This document shows, one piece after another, positions 1-6,382 of a DNA stretch of 9,549 nucleotides (positions are counted from its first letter, which is position 1; the number at the start of each line of letters is the position of its first letter). The notes under the pieces were generated by a model. The model was given only the letters and a program-made list of their open reading frames with translations. It was not told where the DNA came from and did not search any database. A program made the position numbers and the translations under genes. The DNA is from Pseudomonadota bacterium (lineage in GTDB: Bacteria; Pseudomonadota; Gammaproteobacteria; Burkholderiales; Burkholderiaceae), in assembly GCA_963205525.1 (NCBI GenBank), contig CAUJJP010000231.1, positions 1-9,549 on the forward strand. The letters run 5' to 3'.

Positions 1-2
1 AT

Positions 3-78
3 TGGTGGCCTGGGGCGGAATCGAACCACCGACACGCGGATTTTCAATCCGCTGCTCTACCAACTGAGCTACCAGGCC
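3..78 (-). tRNA. tRNA-Phe (anticodon GAA)
   Basis: Read on the minus strand, this is a complete 76-nt cloverleaf. The acceptor arm GGCCTGG (78 to 72) pairs with CCAGGCC (13 to 7), the discriminator base is A, and CCA is encoded (5 to 3). The D arm contains the usual AGCTCAGTTGGTAGAGC. The anticodon stem GCGGA/TCCGC closes the loop TTGAAAA, which gives anticodon GAA for Phe. The T loop is GGTTCGATTCC. The 5' end lies 13 bp after the stop codon of the response-regulator gene on the same strand. No terminator is visible because only two bases remain beyond the 3' end. Confidence 0.98.
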
Positions 79-83
79 GGAAA

Positions 84-96
84 GCCCGCCATTATA
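84..96 (-). promoter_or_regulatory. Probable tRNA-Phe promoter: consensus -10 box and GC-rich discriminator
   Basis: On the minus strand TATAAT (96 to 91) is a perfect sigma-70 -10 hexamer. It is followed by GGCGGGC, a GC-rich discriminator of the kind found at stringently controlled stable-RNA promoters. Transcription would begin about 6 nt before the tRNA 5' end. The box overlaps the last sense codon (ATA) and the TAA stop of the response-regulator gene. I found no good -35; the best is CTCACG, 3 of 6 matches at 19 bp spacing. Activity is inferred. Confidence 0.6.
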
Positions 97-766
97 TGCC
101 ACTGCGCTTGTTGCGCGTGAGGTCCACGCCCAGCTGCTTGAGCTTGCGGTACAGGTGGGTGCGCTCCAGGCCGGTCTTCTCGGCCACGCGCGTCATGGAG
201 CCGCCTTCGCGCGCGAGGTGGAACTCGAAGTAGCTCTTTTCGAAGGCGTCGCGCGCCTCGCGCAGCGGACGATCGAGGTCAAAGCTCTGTTGCGCCTGCG
301 GCCCGATCGGCAGCGCCGCGGGCGGGGCCAGTGCATCCGGCAATGCGGGCTGCCCGGGGCTGGGCAGGCTTGCCTCGTGCGGGTTGCCGCCGTTGCGTGC
401 GCCGGGTCGCGACAGGCCTTGTTCCACCGCGCGCAGCAGCTTCTGCAGCGTGATGGGCTTTTCCAGGAAGGCGATGGCACCGAACTTGGTCGCCTCGACC
501 GCGGTGTCTATGGTGCCGTGCCCGCTCATCATGATGACCGGCATCGTGAGCATGCCGCCGGCGCCCCATTCCTTGAGCAGGGTGATGCCGTCGACGTCGG
601 GCATCCAGATGTCCAGCAGCACGAGGTCGGGCTTCATGCGCTCGCGCACGGCGCGCGCCTGGGCGGCGTTGTCCGCCAGTTCGACGGTGTGTCCTTCGTC
701 GGTGAGGATTTCCGACAGCAGGGCGCGGATGCCGAGTTCGTCGTCGACTACAAGAATGATGGCCAT
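92..766 (-). CDS. Response regulator, NtrX-like receiver plus Fis-type HTH, no AAA+ domain
   Basis: A 224-residue DNA-binding response regulator, presumed partner of the NtrY-like kinase encoded 28 bp upstream. The receiver domain spans about residues 1-118. It has the acidic pocket D8/D9, phosphoacceptor D52 in LLDIWMP, S81 in MMSGHG and K103 in the EKP motif. A Pro/Ala/Gly-rich linker covers about 119-161. A Fis-type helix-turn-helix covers about 165-215, with ERTHLYRKLKQLG at its recognition end, closely resembling NtrX. Canonical NtrX is roughly twice as long, with a sigma-54-interacting AAA+ ATPase where this protein has only the linker. It should therefore bind DNA but not remodel sigma-54 polymerase, as in the ActR/RegA layout. 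ATG at 766 is the only possible early start; a GGAG lies 11 bp upstream (781-778). The stop is TAA, while every other gene here ends in TGA. Function as a nitrogen or redox regulator is inferred. Confidence 0.93.
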   Translation of the reverse strand: MAIILVVDDELGIRALLSEILTDEGHTVELADNAAQARAVRERMKPDLVLLDIWMPDVDGITLLKEWGAGGMLTMPVIMMSGHGTIDTAVEATKFGAIAFLEKPITLQKLLRAVEQGLSRPGARNGGNPHEASLPSPGQPALPDALAPPAALPIGPQAQQSFDLDRPLREARDAFEKSYFEFHLAREGGSMTRVAEKTGLERTHLYRKLKQLGVDLTRNKRSGI

Positions 767-794
767 CCGGCGGCGGTCTCCGGGACGTGTGAAC

Positions 795-3092
795 TCAGCG
801 CGGCGTGCGCTCGCTGGGGGCGGGCAGCGTCTGCAATGGGGCGCCCGCTTGCGCAGGCGGCGGTGCGGACGCGAAATCCGAAAATGATAACGAAACCCGC
901 GCCCCGCAGACCGGGCGGTCGGGATCGTCGCCTTCGTGCAGGTTGGCCACGCGCACGCGGGCGCGGTGCTCGTCGGCGATCTTCTTCACCACCGCCAGCC
1001 CGAGGCCGGTGCCCTTGGCCTTGGTGGTGACATAGGGCTCGAAGGCGCGCTGCAACACGTGCGGGGCAAAGCCGGGGCCGTTGTCCAGCACCGTCAGGCG
1101 CACCGCGCGCAGGGCGCCGTCCTCGCCGCGCGCGGCCGAGGTCTGGAGCGTGACGCGGCCGTCGGGCTGCTCGGCGACGGCGTCGAGCGCGTTCTGCACC
1201 AGGTTGTGTATGACCTGTCGCAACTGGGTGGCGTCACCCTGGATCGCGGGCAGTTCGGTGGCCAGGTCGGCATGCAGGCGGCCCTGCTCGACGGCGTCGC
1301 CGTACAGGCCCAGCACTTCGCCGGCGAGCGCGCTGAGCGCCAGCGGCTGCGGCTGCGCGGCGGCAAGCCGGGCGTAGTCGCGGAACTCGTTGACCAGCTG
1401 CAGCAAGGCCTGGACCTGGCTCACGATGGTGGCCACGGAACGCTCCAGCAGCGCGCGGTCGGTGCCTTCGAGGCGGGATTCGAGCTTGTGCTGCAGCCGC
1501 TCGGCGGAGAGCTGGATCGGGGTGAGCGGGTTCTTGATCTCGTGCGCGAGCCGGCGCGCCACCTCGGCCCAGGCCTGTGCGCGCTGCGCGGACACGACTT
1601 CGGTGATGTCGTCGAACACCAGCAGCCTGGCCTCGCCCGGCAGCATGGCGCCGCGCAGCACGATGGTCTGCAGCTCGGGGCCGGCGCGGCGGTCGATGGC
1701 GTCCTGCCAGTGCTCGCGCTCGCCGGCCTCGGGGCTGTTGACGAGGAGCTCGAAACGCTGCTCGACGAGGCCAGCGAAGTCCTGCAGTTCGGGCCGCTCG
1801 GCCAGTCTTTGTCCGCTCCAGGCCGACAAGGGCAGGCGCAGGATGCGCGTGGCGCCCGGGTTCACGCTGTCGATGCGGCCTTCGCGGTCGAACAGGATGA
1901 CGCCGGCACTCAGGTTGTCGAGGATGGTCTGCAGGCGCGCGCGCGCGCCCTCGAGCTGGCGCACGCCGCGCTGGACCTCGGCACGCGCTTCGGCCAGCTG
2001 CTGGGTCATGTCGGCAAAGCTGCGCGTGAGGCCGCCGAGCTCGTCGCGGCTGGCGAACACCGGCTTGGCGGTGAGGTCGCCGGCCGCCACCTGGCGCACG
2101 CCGTCGGCCAGCAGCAGCAGCGGCTTGACGAGCTGGATGCCCAGCAGCAGCGCCAGCAGCACGGCACCGAAGACCGAGAGCATGAGGGCCAGGGTCAGGG
2201 TGCCGATGTACATCCGGCGCAGGCCGTCGCGCGCCAGCGCGCGCTGCTGGTACTCGCTGTATGCCGCCTGCACCGCCAGCGCGTTGACCGCCAGCGTGCG
2301 CGCCAGCGGCAGGGTCACCATCAGGTAGCGCGGCTCGCCGTCGCGCAGGCTGATCTCGCTGCTGGGCAGCACCACCAGCGCGCGCAGGTGTGGCGCCGCG
2401 CTGGCCGTCGGTGCGAGCGATTCCTCGTCGAGGTTCTCGATCTGGGTCGCGCTGCCGGCGCTGCGCGCCTGGCGCAGCAAGGCGTTGCCGGGTCGATCGG
2501 GGGCGATGGAGCTTGCGCCCACGCCGGCGCTGGCCAGCACCTGGCCACCGGCGCCGACCACCGACACCTCGCGCGCGGCGAGCTCGCTGCGCAGCCGCTC
2601 CAGTGCCAGTGGCAGGGTGGACTGGCGCTCGTCGGCCAGGCGTTCGGCGGCCAGCGCGGTCTTGCCGGCGAGGTCGGCGCCCAGCGCCTCCAGCGTGCTG
2701 CGCCCCAGGCCGAGGCCGGCGTCCAGGGCGCTGGCCACGCGCACGTCGAACCAGGCCTCGATGCTGCGCGCGACGAACTGGTAGGAGACGGTGTAGATCA
2801 GCAAGCCCGGCAGCAGGCCGACGACGGCGAAGATGCCGGCCAGCTTGATGAGCAGCCGGGTGCCGAACTTGCCGCGCCGCAGGCGCACCGCCAGCCGCGC
2901 CGCCGCCGCGCCCAGCACCAGCAGCAGCAGCGCCGCCACCGCGGCATTGACCCAGAACAGCCAGACGAAGTGGCGCTCGTAGAACTCGCCGCCATGGCTG
3001 GCCAGCGAGAGCACGAAAACCAGCACCAGCGCCACCCCGCTGAGCGCCACCAGGCCGACGAACCAGGTCCAGCGGTTGGACGCGCGGCTCAC
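795..3092 (-). CDS. ntrY: NtrY-like sensor histidine kinase
   Basis: Inner-membrane histidine kinase of 765 residues. Membrane segments are seen at about 11-31, 42-65, 81-101 and 296-321, with a probable periplasmic sensor region at about 105-290. A HAMP domain (about 318-372) follows, then a PAS domain (about 383-500, starting near TILDNLSAGVILFD). The HisKA domain has phosphoacceptor H517 in RRLAHEIKNPLTP, the NtrY-type H box. The ATPase has an N box with N634, a G1 box DNGPGF (670-675), an F box FEPYVTTK and a G2 box GTGLGL (694-699). The start is GTG at 3092, whose GTGA overlaps the TGA of the DUF4390 gene; AAGG lies 10 bp upstream. The frame stays open far upstream, but that part is Arg/Ala-rich antisense of the DUF4390 gene in another frame and is not plausible protein. 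Residues 709-712 read HRAR where relatives usually have HGGR. A Pro/Ala-rich tail (about 742-765) ends the protein. Signal and target genes are unknown. Confidence 0.95.
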   Translation of the reverse strand: MSRASNRWTWFVGLVALSGVALVLVFVLSLASHGGEFYERHFVWLFWVNAAVAALLLLVLGAAAARLAVRLRRGKFGTRLLIKLAGIFAVVGLLPGLLIYTVSYQFVARSIEAWFDVRVASALDAGLGLGRSTLEALGADLAGKTALAAERLADERQSTLPLALERLRSELAAREVSVVGAGGQVLASAGVGASSIAPDRPGNALLRQARSAGSATQIENLDEESLAPTASAAPHLRALVVLPSSEISLRDGEPRYLMVTLPLARTLAVNALAVQAAYSEYQQRALARDGLRRMYIGTLTLALMLSVFGAVLLALLLGIQLVKPLLLLADGVRQVAAGDLTAKPVFASRDELGGLTRSFADMTQQLAEARAEVQRGVRQLEGARARLQTILDNLSAGVILFDREGRIDSVNPGATRILRLPLSAWSGQRLAERPELQDFAGLVEQRFELLVNSPEAGEREHWQDAIDRRAGPELQTIVLRGAMLPGEARLLVFDDITEVVSAQRAQAWAEVARRLAHEIKNPLTPIQLSAERLQHKLESRLEGTDRALLERSVATIVSQVQALLQLVNEFRDYARLAAAQPQPLALSALAGEVLGLYGDAVEQGRLHADLATELPAIQGDATQLRQVIHNLVQNALDAVAEQPDGRVTLQTSAARGEDGALRAVRLTVLDNGPGFAPHVLQRAFEPYVTTKAKGTGLGLAVVKKIADEHRARVRVANLHEGDDPDRPVCGARVSLSFSDFASAPPPAQAGAPLQTLPAPSERTPR

Positions 3093-3649
3093 GGCGCGGG
3101 AACCTTCAGCTCGCGCTCGACGTTCAGCTGCCAGTCCGACGAACCGGGCAGCACGATCTGCATCGGCCTCGGCAGCTGGTCGGTGTCGAGCCGGTACTCG
3201 AACTCGACGTAGTCGCCCTCGGCCGCGAGCAGGGCGAGATCGCAGATGCGCCAGCCGGCGCTGGCCGAGAGCGCCGCCAGCGCGTCGGGCAGGGCGTCGT
3301 GGCTTTGCGAGAGCGCGCCCAGGCTGACGCGCCAGCTCGCGGTGAGCGGCTGGAAAGCGAGCCGCCAGCTGCGGTGCACGCGTGCGATGCGCTCGTCGCG
3401 CCAGTACCAGCGTCGACGACGCACGGTGGCGCCGGCCACGAAGTACACCGGCATGCCGCTGAGCAAGGCGTCCTCGACCGCGCGCGGCAGCTGCAGCCGG
3501 ACCGCGAAGTCCAGCAGCAGCGCGTCGCTGCCGCGGCGCAGGGACAGCGAGGACAGCGCGGCGCTTTGCGCCCAGGCCGCCCGTGGCGCACCGGCCCCGA
3601 GCCACCAGGGCCCGAGCAGCAGGCCGTGCAGCAGGTGGCGGCGGCGCAT
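3089..3649 (-). CDS. DUF4390 family protein, probably periplasmic
   Basis: A 186-residue protein of the DUF4390 family, function unknown. Residues 1-27 look like a signal peptide: an Arg-rich start (MRRRHLL), a hydrophobic core, and a possible cleavage site after AWA. An RRxLL-like start makes Tat export conceivable, but a Sec signal is at least as likely. The mature part has the alternating beta pattern I associate with the family, including LLLDFAVRLQLPRAVEDAL and a basic-aromatic stretch RRRRWYWRDE. The ATG is 9 bp after the rsmB stop with only a weak TGAG upstream, so its translation is probably coupled to rsmB. Its TGA stop overlaps the GTG start of the ntrY-like gene by 4 bp. The steady link with NtrY/NtrX suggests a role alongside the kinase, perhaps on the periplasmic side; that is inference. 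Confidence 0.88.
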   Translation of the reverse strand: MRRRHLLHGLLLGPWWLGAGAPRAAWAQSAALSSLSLRRGSDALLLDFAVRLQLPRAVEDALLSGMPVYFVAGATVRRRRWYWRDERIARVHRSWRLAFQPLTASWRVSLGALSQSHDALPDALAALSASAGWRICDLALLAAEGDYVEFEYRLDTDQLPRPMQIVLPGSSDWQLNVERELKVPAP

Positions 3650-3658
3650 GTCAAAGGC

Positions 3659-4990
3659 TCAGATGCGGTGCAACAAGGCGTAGAAAAAGCCGTCTTCCGG
3701 CGCCGCCCCATTGTCGGCCAGGTCGGCCAGGGGCAGCAGGTGACCGGGGGCGGCCGGGTCCAGGCGCAGTGTGTCGGCGCCCTGGCGTTGCACAAACGCG
3801 TCGATCTGCTGTGCGCCCTCGGCCTTGAACAGCGAGCAGGTGGCGTACAGCAGCCGCCCGCCCGGGGCCAGCAGCGGCCACAGGGCGTCCAGCAGCTGGG
3901 CCTGCACGCGCACCAGCTGGTGCAGGTCTTCCGGGCGGCGCAGCCAGCGGATGTCGGGGTGGCGGCGCACGATGCCGGAGGCGGTGCAGGGCGCATCGAG
4001 CAAGATGGCGTCGAAGGGCCGGCCGTCCCACCAGCGCGCCGGGTCGCGCGCATCGGCGGCCAGCAGCTGCACACCGGGCCCGGCGAGCTGCAGGCGCTGC
4101 AGCGTCTCCTGCACCCGCAGCAGGCGCTGCGAGTCGCTGTCCAGCGCCAGCAGTTCCAGGTCCGGGCGCAGTTCCAGCAGATGGGCGGTCTTGCCGCCCG
4201 GGGCGGCGCAGGCGTCGAGCACGCGTGCGCCCTCGCGCAGCGGCTCGCCGCCCAGCAGCAGGGGCGCCGCACGCTGCGCCGCCGCGTCCTGGACCGAGAC
4301 ATCGCCGGCCGCAAATCCCGGCAGCACCGTCACCGGGCTGGGCCGGGCGAGCACCACACCCTGGCTGGTGCCGCCCGCCTGCGCCAGGGCGCGCGCCTGG
4401 ATGCCATGGCTGGCCAGGCGCTCCAGATAGGTCGCGGCGTCCAGCCGGCGTGCGTTCACGCGCAGCGTCATCGGCGGGTGCAGGTTGGCCTGGCGCAGCA
4501 GCGGCTGCCAGTGCGCCGGCCAGTCCTGGCGCACGCGTTCTATCCACCACGCCGGGTGGCCCCAGGCGGCCTCGGGCGCGTGCATGGCCTGCGCGACCAG
4601 GGCTTCGCGCTCGCGGATGAAGCGGCGCAGCACGGCATTGATGAAGCCGGCGGCGGCCGGCGTGCGGTGGCGCGCCGCGGCCACCGCCTGGTCGACCAGG
4701 GTGTGGTCCGGGTAGGGTGCGTCCTCGCCGGTCGGCCACAGGAGGGCAAGCGCCGACACCAGCAGCGCGTCCACGTTGGGCGGCGGTGTCTTGGGCACGC
4801 AGATCGTGCGCAGCTGCTGCGCGCCGCCGAGCCAGCGCAGGACGTGAAAGCTCAGCGCCTGCACGCCGGGGCGGGCATCCGCGGCCACGCGGGCGAGCTG
4901 GTCGTTGAGCGAGCGGCCGGCCTGCACCGCCTGCACGGCGTCGGCGGTCAGGTCCAGCAGGCGCTGCAGCGGGGGCGAACGCGGTTCCAC
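3659..4990 (-). CDS. rsmB: 16S rRNA m5C967 methyltransferase RsmB
   Basis: 443-residue SAM-dependent enzyme that in E. coli methylates C967 of 16S rRNA. Residues about 8-140 form the NusB-like RNA-binding domain (FINAVLRRF at 116-124). The Rossmann methyltransferase domain starts near 225. Motif I is LDACAAPGGKTAHLLEL (about 258-274). LLDAPCTASG carries C335, which corresponds to the Cys that assists product release. YATCSLF carries C385, which corresponds to the catalytic nucleophile. These sit 10 residues after E. coli C325 and C375. The C terminus has the usual DGFFYALL. The start is GTG at 4990: an in-frame TAG at 5002-5000 rules out any start further upstream, and the next ATG is far inside the conserved region. 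No Shine-Dalgarno sequence precedes it. It heads the minus-strand operon and diverges from folE. Confidence 0.96.
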   Translation of the reverse strand: MEPRSPPLQRLLDLTADAVQAVQAGRSLNDQLARVAADARPGVQALSFHVLRWLGGAQQLRTICVPKTPPPNVDALLVSALALLWPTGEDAPYPDHTLVDQAVAAARHRTPAAAGFINAVLRRFIREREALVAQAMHAPEAAWGHPAWWIERVRQDWPAHWQPLLRQANLHPPMTLRVNARRLDAATYLERLASHGIQARALAQAGGTSQGVVLARPSPVTVLPGFAAGDVSVQDAAAQRAAPLLLGGEPLREGARVLDACAAPGGKTAHLLELRPDLELLALDSDSQRLLRVQETLQRLQLAGPGVQLLAADARDPARWWDGRPFDAILLDAPCTASGIVRRHPDIRWLRRPEDLHQLVRVQAQLLDALWPLLAPGGRLLYATCSLFKAEGAQQIDAFVQRQGADTLRLDPAAPGHLLPLADLADNGAAPEDGFFYALLHRI

Positions 4991-4996
4991 GCGGGC

Positions 4997-5002
4997 AGTC
5001 TA
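4997..5002 (-). promoter_or_regulatory. Candidate -10 box for rsmB
   Basis: On the minus strand TAGACT matches the -10 consensus at 4 of 6 bases and lies 6 bp before the rsmB GTG start. Transcription would begin at or next to the start codon, giving a leaderless or nearly leaderless mRNA, in keeping with the missing Shine-Dalgarno sequence. No convincing -35 was found, so this is weak. Confidence 0.25.
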
Positions 5003-5006
5003 GCCC

Positions 5007-5039
5007 CTGCCCGGTTCGCGCCATCGGCCAGCCGGGCAG
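5007..5039. promoter_or_regulatory. Inverted repeat in the rsmB/folE divergent promoter region
   Basis: CTGCCCGG (5007-5014) and CCGGGCAG (5032-5039) are perfect 8-bp arms 17 bp apart. They lie in the middle of the 77-bp gap between the divergent starts of rsmB and folE. An additional GGGCAG (4993-4998) could pair with the left arm instead. It could be an operator shared by both genes, or an RNA hairpin in the folE leader. No regulator can be named. Confidence 0.4.
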
Positions 5040-5057
5040 AATGCGCAGCGCCACCCT

Positions 5058-5061
5058 GGAG
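5058..5061 (+). promoter_or_regulatory. Ribosome binding site of folE
   Basis: GGAG lies 6 bp before ATG 5068. An in-frame ATG at 5041 would extend the protein by nine residues, but I saw no clear Shine-Dalgarno sequence before it. The site therefore favours 5068. Confidence 0.7.
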
Positions 5062-5067
5062 CCGCCC

Positions 5068-5829
5068 ATGAACAGCAAGCCCGCCCTGAGCAAGGTGCCC
5101 GACCCAGCGCCCGCGCGGCCGGTGCTGGGCGCGGACGAACTCGCCGCCCTGCCCGCTTCCGAGCGCGTGCGCTACCGGCTGCTGGCGGCCGGCCGGCGCT
5201 TCCATGCCAACGACAACATCGCCGAGTTCCTGCGCGAGGGCGAGCTCGGCGAGCTCGAGGCCGAGGTGCGCCAGAAGGTGCAGGCGCTGCTGGAGTCGCT
5301 GGTGATCGACACCGCGAGCGACCACAACACGAACGAGACCGCCAAACGGGTGGCGCGCATGTACCTGGGCGAGGTGTTCCGCGGCCGCTTCCACCCCATG
5401 CCTGCGGTGACCGAGTTCCCGAACGCCGAGCGCCTGAACGAGCTGATGATCGTCGGCCCGATCACCGTGCGCAGCGCCTGCAGCCACCACCTGTGCCCGA
5501 TCTTCGGCCGCGTCTGGATCGGACTCCTGCCCAACGAGCACAGCAACCTGATCGGTCTGTCCAAGTACGCGCGCATCTGCGACTGGATCATGAGCCGGCC
5601 GCAGATCCAGGAGGAGGCGGTCTCCATGCTGGCCGACGAGCTGCAGTCGCGCGTGCAGCCCGACGGGCTGGCGATCGTGATGGAGGCCGACCACTTCTGC
5701 ATGCACTGGCGCGGCGTGAAGGACACCGACAGCGCGATGGTCAACAGCGTGATGCGCGGCGCCTTCCTGAAGAACCCCGACCTGCGGCGCGAGTTCCTCG
5801 CCCTGCTGCCGCGCAAGGCCGCCGCCTGA
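5068..5829 (+). CDS. folE: GTP cyclohydrolase I (type IA)
   Basis: 253-residue cytosolic enzyme that converts GTP to 7,8-dihydroneopterin triphosphate, the first step towards tetrahydrofolate and other pterins. The zinc ligands correspond to C138, H141 and C211, and H140 is the catalytic His (CSHH at 138-141). Other active-site residues match E. coli FolE: S165/K166 in GLSK, R169, Q181/E182 in IQEE, H209, and R215 in HWRG. The sequence around these is divergent from E. coli: HLCPIFG where E. coli has HFVTIDG, and CMHWRGVKD near the C terminus. It seems to belong to a separate FolE subgroup but should be active. The N-terminal 35 or so residues are Ala/Pro-rich and unlike the core. Its stop is followed immediately by the ribosome binding site of the BLUF gene, so the two are probably co-transcribed. 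Confidence 0.95.
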   Translation: MNSKPALSKVPDPAPARPVLGADELAALPASERVRYRLLAAGRRFHANDNIAEFLREGELGELEAEVRQKVQALLESLVIDTASDHNTNETAKRVARMYLGEVFRGRFHPMPAVTEFPNAERLNELMIVGPITVRSACSHHLCPIFGRVWIGLLPNEHSNLIGLSKYARICDWIMSRPQIQEEAVSMLADELQSRVQPDGLAIVMEADHFCMHWRGVKDTDSAMVNSVMRGAFLKNPDLRREFLALLPRKAAA

Positions 5830-5835
5830 AGGGAG
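5830..5835 (+). promoter_or_regulatory. Ribosome binding site of the BLUF gene
   Basis: AGGGAG begins on the base after the folE TGA. It lies 6 bp before ATG 5842 and directly abuts ATG 5836, which is too close. It therefore selects 5842 as the start. Confidence 0.75.
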
Positions 5836-5841
5836 ATGACG

Positions 5842-6267
5842 ATGCTCGTGCGACTGATGTTTGCCAGCCGTGCCGTCCCCGGCCTGGGCCAGGAGGAACT
5901 GGCCGCGCTGCTGCGCATGGCCAGGGCGCGCAATGCCCAGCACGGCATCACCGGCGTGCTGTGCCATTCCGAAGGGGTGTTCATGCAGGTGATAGAGGGC
6001 GGGCGCAGCGCCGTCAACCACCTGTACAACCGCATCGCGGCCGACCCGCGCCACACCCGGGTCGAGCTGCTGAGCTACCAGGAGATCGCCGAGCGCCGCT
6101 TCGCCGGCTGGGCGATGGGGCTGGTGAACATGGCGCGCGTGAACCGCGCCCTGCTGCTGAAGTACTCGGCCACCACCACGCTGGACCCGCACGCGGTCTC
6201 GGGCGCGGTGTCGATGGCGCTGTTCGACGAGCTGGTGGCCACGGCCTCGGTGGACTGCGGGTCCTGA
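5842..6267 (+). CDS. Stand-alone BLUF-domain protein with Tyr-to-Phe change at the photoactive site
   Basis: 141-residue short BLUF protein, PixD-like. BLUF domains bind FAD and sense blue light. Alignment by eye to Synechocystis PixD (Slr1694) gives a continuous match: RLMFASRAVPG to RLIYSSQGIPN, NAQHGITGVLC to NPANGITGLLC, FMQVIEG to FLQVLEG, WAM to WSM, and LLLKYSATTTL to LVLKYSGFTTL. N31, Q49, W90 and M92 correspond to conserved flavin-pocket residues. The essential Tyr (Y8 in PixD, Y21 in AppA) is F7, encoded by TTT. The C-terminal part (about 100-135) should form the two helices seen in PixD-type proteins, so it probably works through protein contacts; there is no output domain. The start at 5842 is chosen from the ribosome binding site; ATG 5836 would add two residues. 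The gap to folE is 12 bp. Whether it binds flavin or responds to light is unknown. Confidence 0.92.
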   Translation: MLVRLMFASRAVPGLGQEELAALLRMARARNAQHGITGVLCHSEGVFMQVIEGGRSAVNHLYNRIAADPRHTRVELLSYQEIAERRFAGWAMGLVNMARVNRALLLKYSATTTLDPHAVSGAVSMALFDELVATASVDCGS

Positions 6268-6334
6268 TCCGGCGTCGGCGTGCGGCCACGCGTAAACCCG
6301 GGTGACATGGTCAGGGTCGATTCCTACATTCGTT

Positions 6335-6362
6335 CGTGCTTATATCCAGATGGACGAGCACG
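6335..6362 (+). promoter_or_regulatory. Candidate sox promoter and dyad upstream of soxC
   Basis: This is an AT-rich patch in a GC-rich 115-bp gap. TTATAT (6340-6345) or TATATC (6341-6346) could serve as a -10 box; the -35 is poor (TCGATT at 6317-6322, 17 bp spacing). The patch lies inside a dyad: CGTGCT (6335-6340) with AGCACG (6357-6362), and inner arms TCCA (6345-6348) with TGGA (6351-6354). A repressor bound here would cover the -10 and transcription start. ArsR-type SoxR is a known sox repressor in other bacteria, but its gene is not in this window. Alternatively the dyad is a leader RNA hairpin. Confidence 0.35.
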
Positions 6363-6370
6363 GCGCGCAC

Positions 6371-6376
6371 AGGAGA
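6371..6376 (+). promoter_or_regulatory. Ribosome binding site of soxC selecting a TTG start
   Basis: AGGAGA lies 6 bp before TTG 6383. The in-frame ATG at 6350 has no Shine-Dalgarno sequence, and its 11 extra residues would be read from the dyad region, so TTG is preferred. Confidence 0.7.
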
Positions 6377-6382
6377 GCTCCC

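Noticed and set aside
2110..2162. CAG-rich tracts resembling a microsatellite; a similar one lies near 2918-2936.
   Set aside because: They are antisense CTG leucine codons of transmembrane and HAMP-adjacent segments in the kinase, not an independent repeat.
936..3212. Very long plus-strand open frame opposite the ntrY-like gene.
   Set aside because: Its translation is Gln/Ala/Gly/His-rich with no recognisable domain, as expected from the antisense of a GC-rich gene. The minus strand encodes a complete kinase.
3093..3605. Upstream extension of the ntrY-like frame (171 extra residues).
   Set aside because: It is Arg/Ala-rich, covers the DUF4390 gene in another frame, and the GTGA overlap at 3089-3092 gives a natural start.
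5836..5841. ATG 5836 as the start of the BLUF gene.
   Set aside because: It abuts the AGGGAG site with no spacing, whereas ATG 5842 has a 6-bp spacer.
4948..6192. Long minus-strand open frame across folE and the BLUF gene.
   Set aside because: His/Gln/Ala/Arg-rich, no domain pattern, and antisense to two well-supported genes.
6278..6291. GCGTG/CACGC hairpin after the BLUF gene as a terminator.
   Set aside because: The stem is only 5 bp and no T tract follows; short stems like this are expected by chance in GC-rich DNA.
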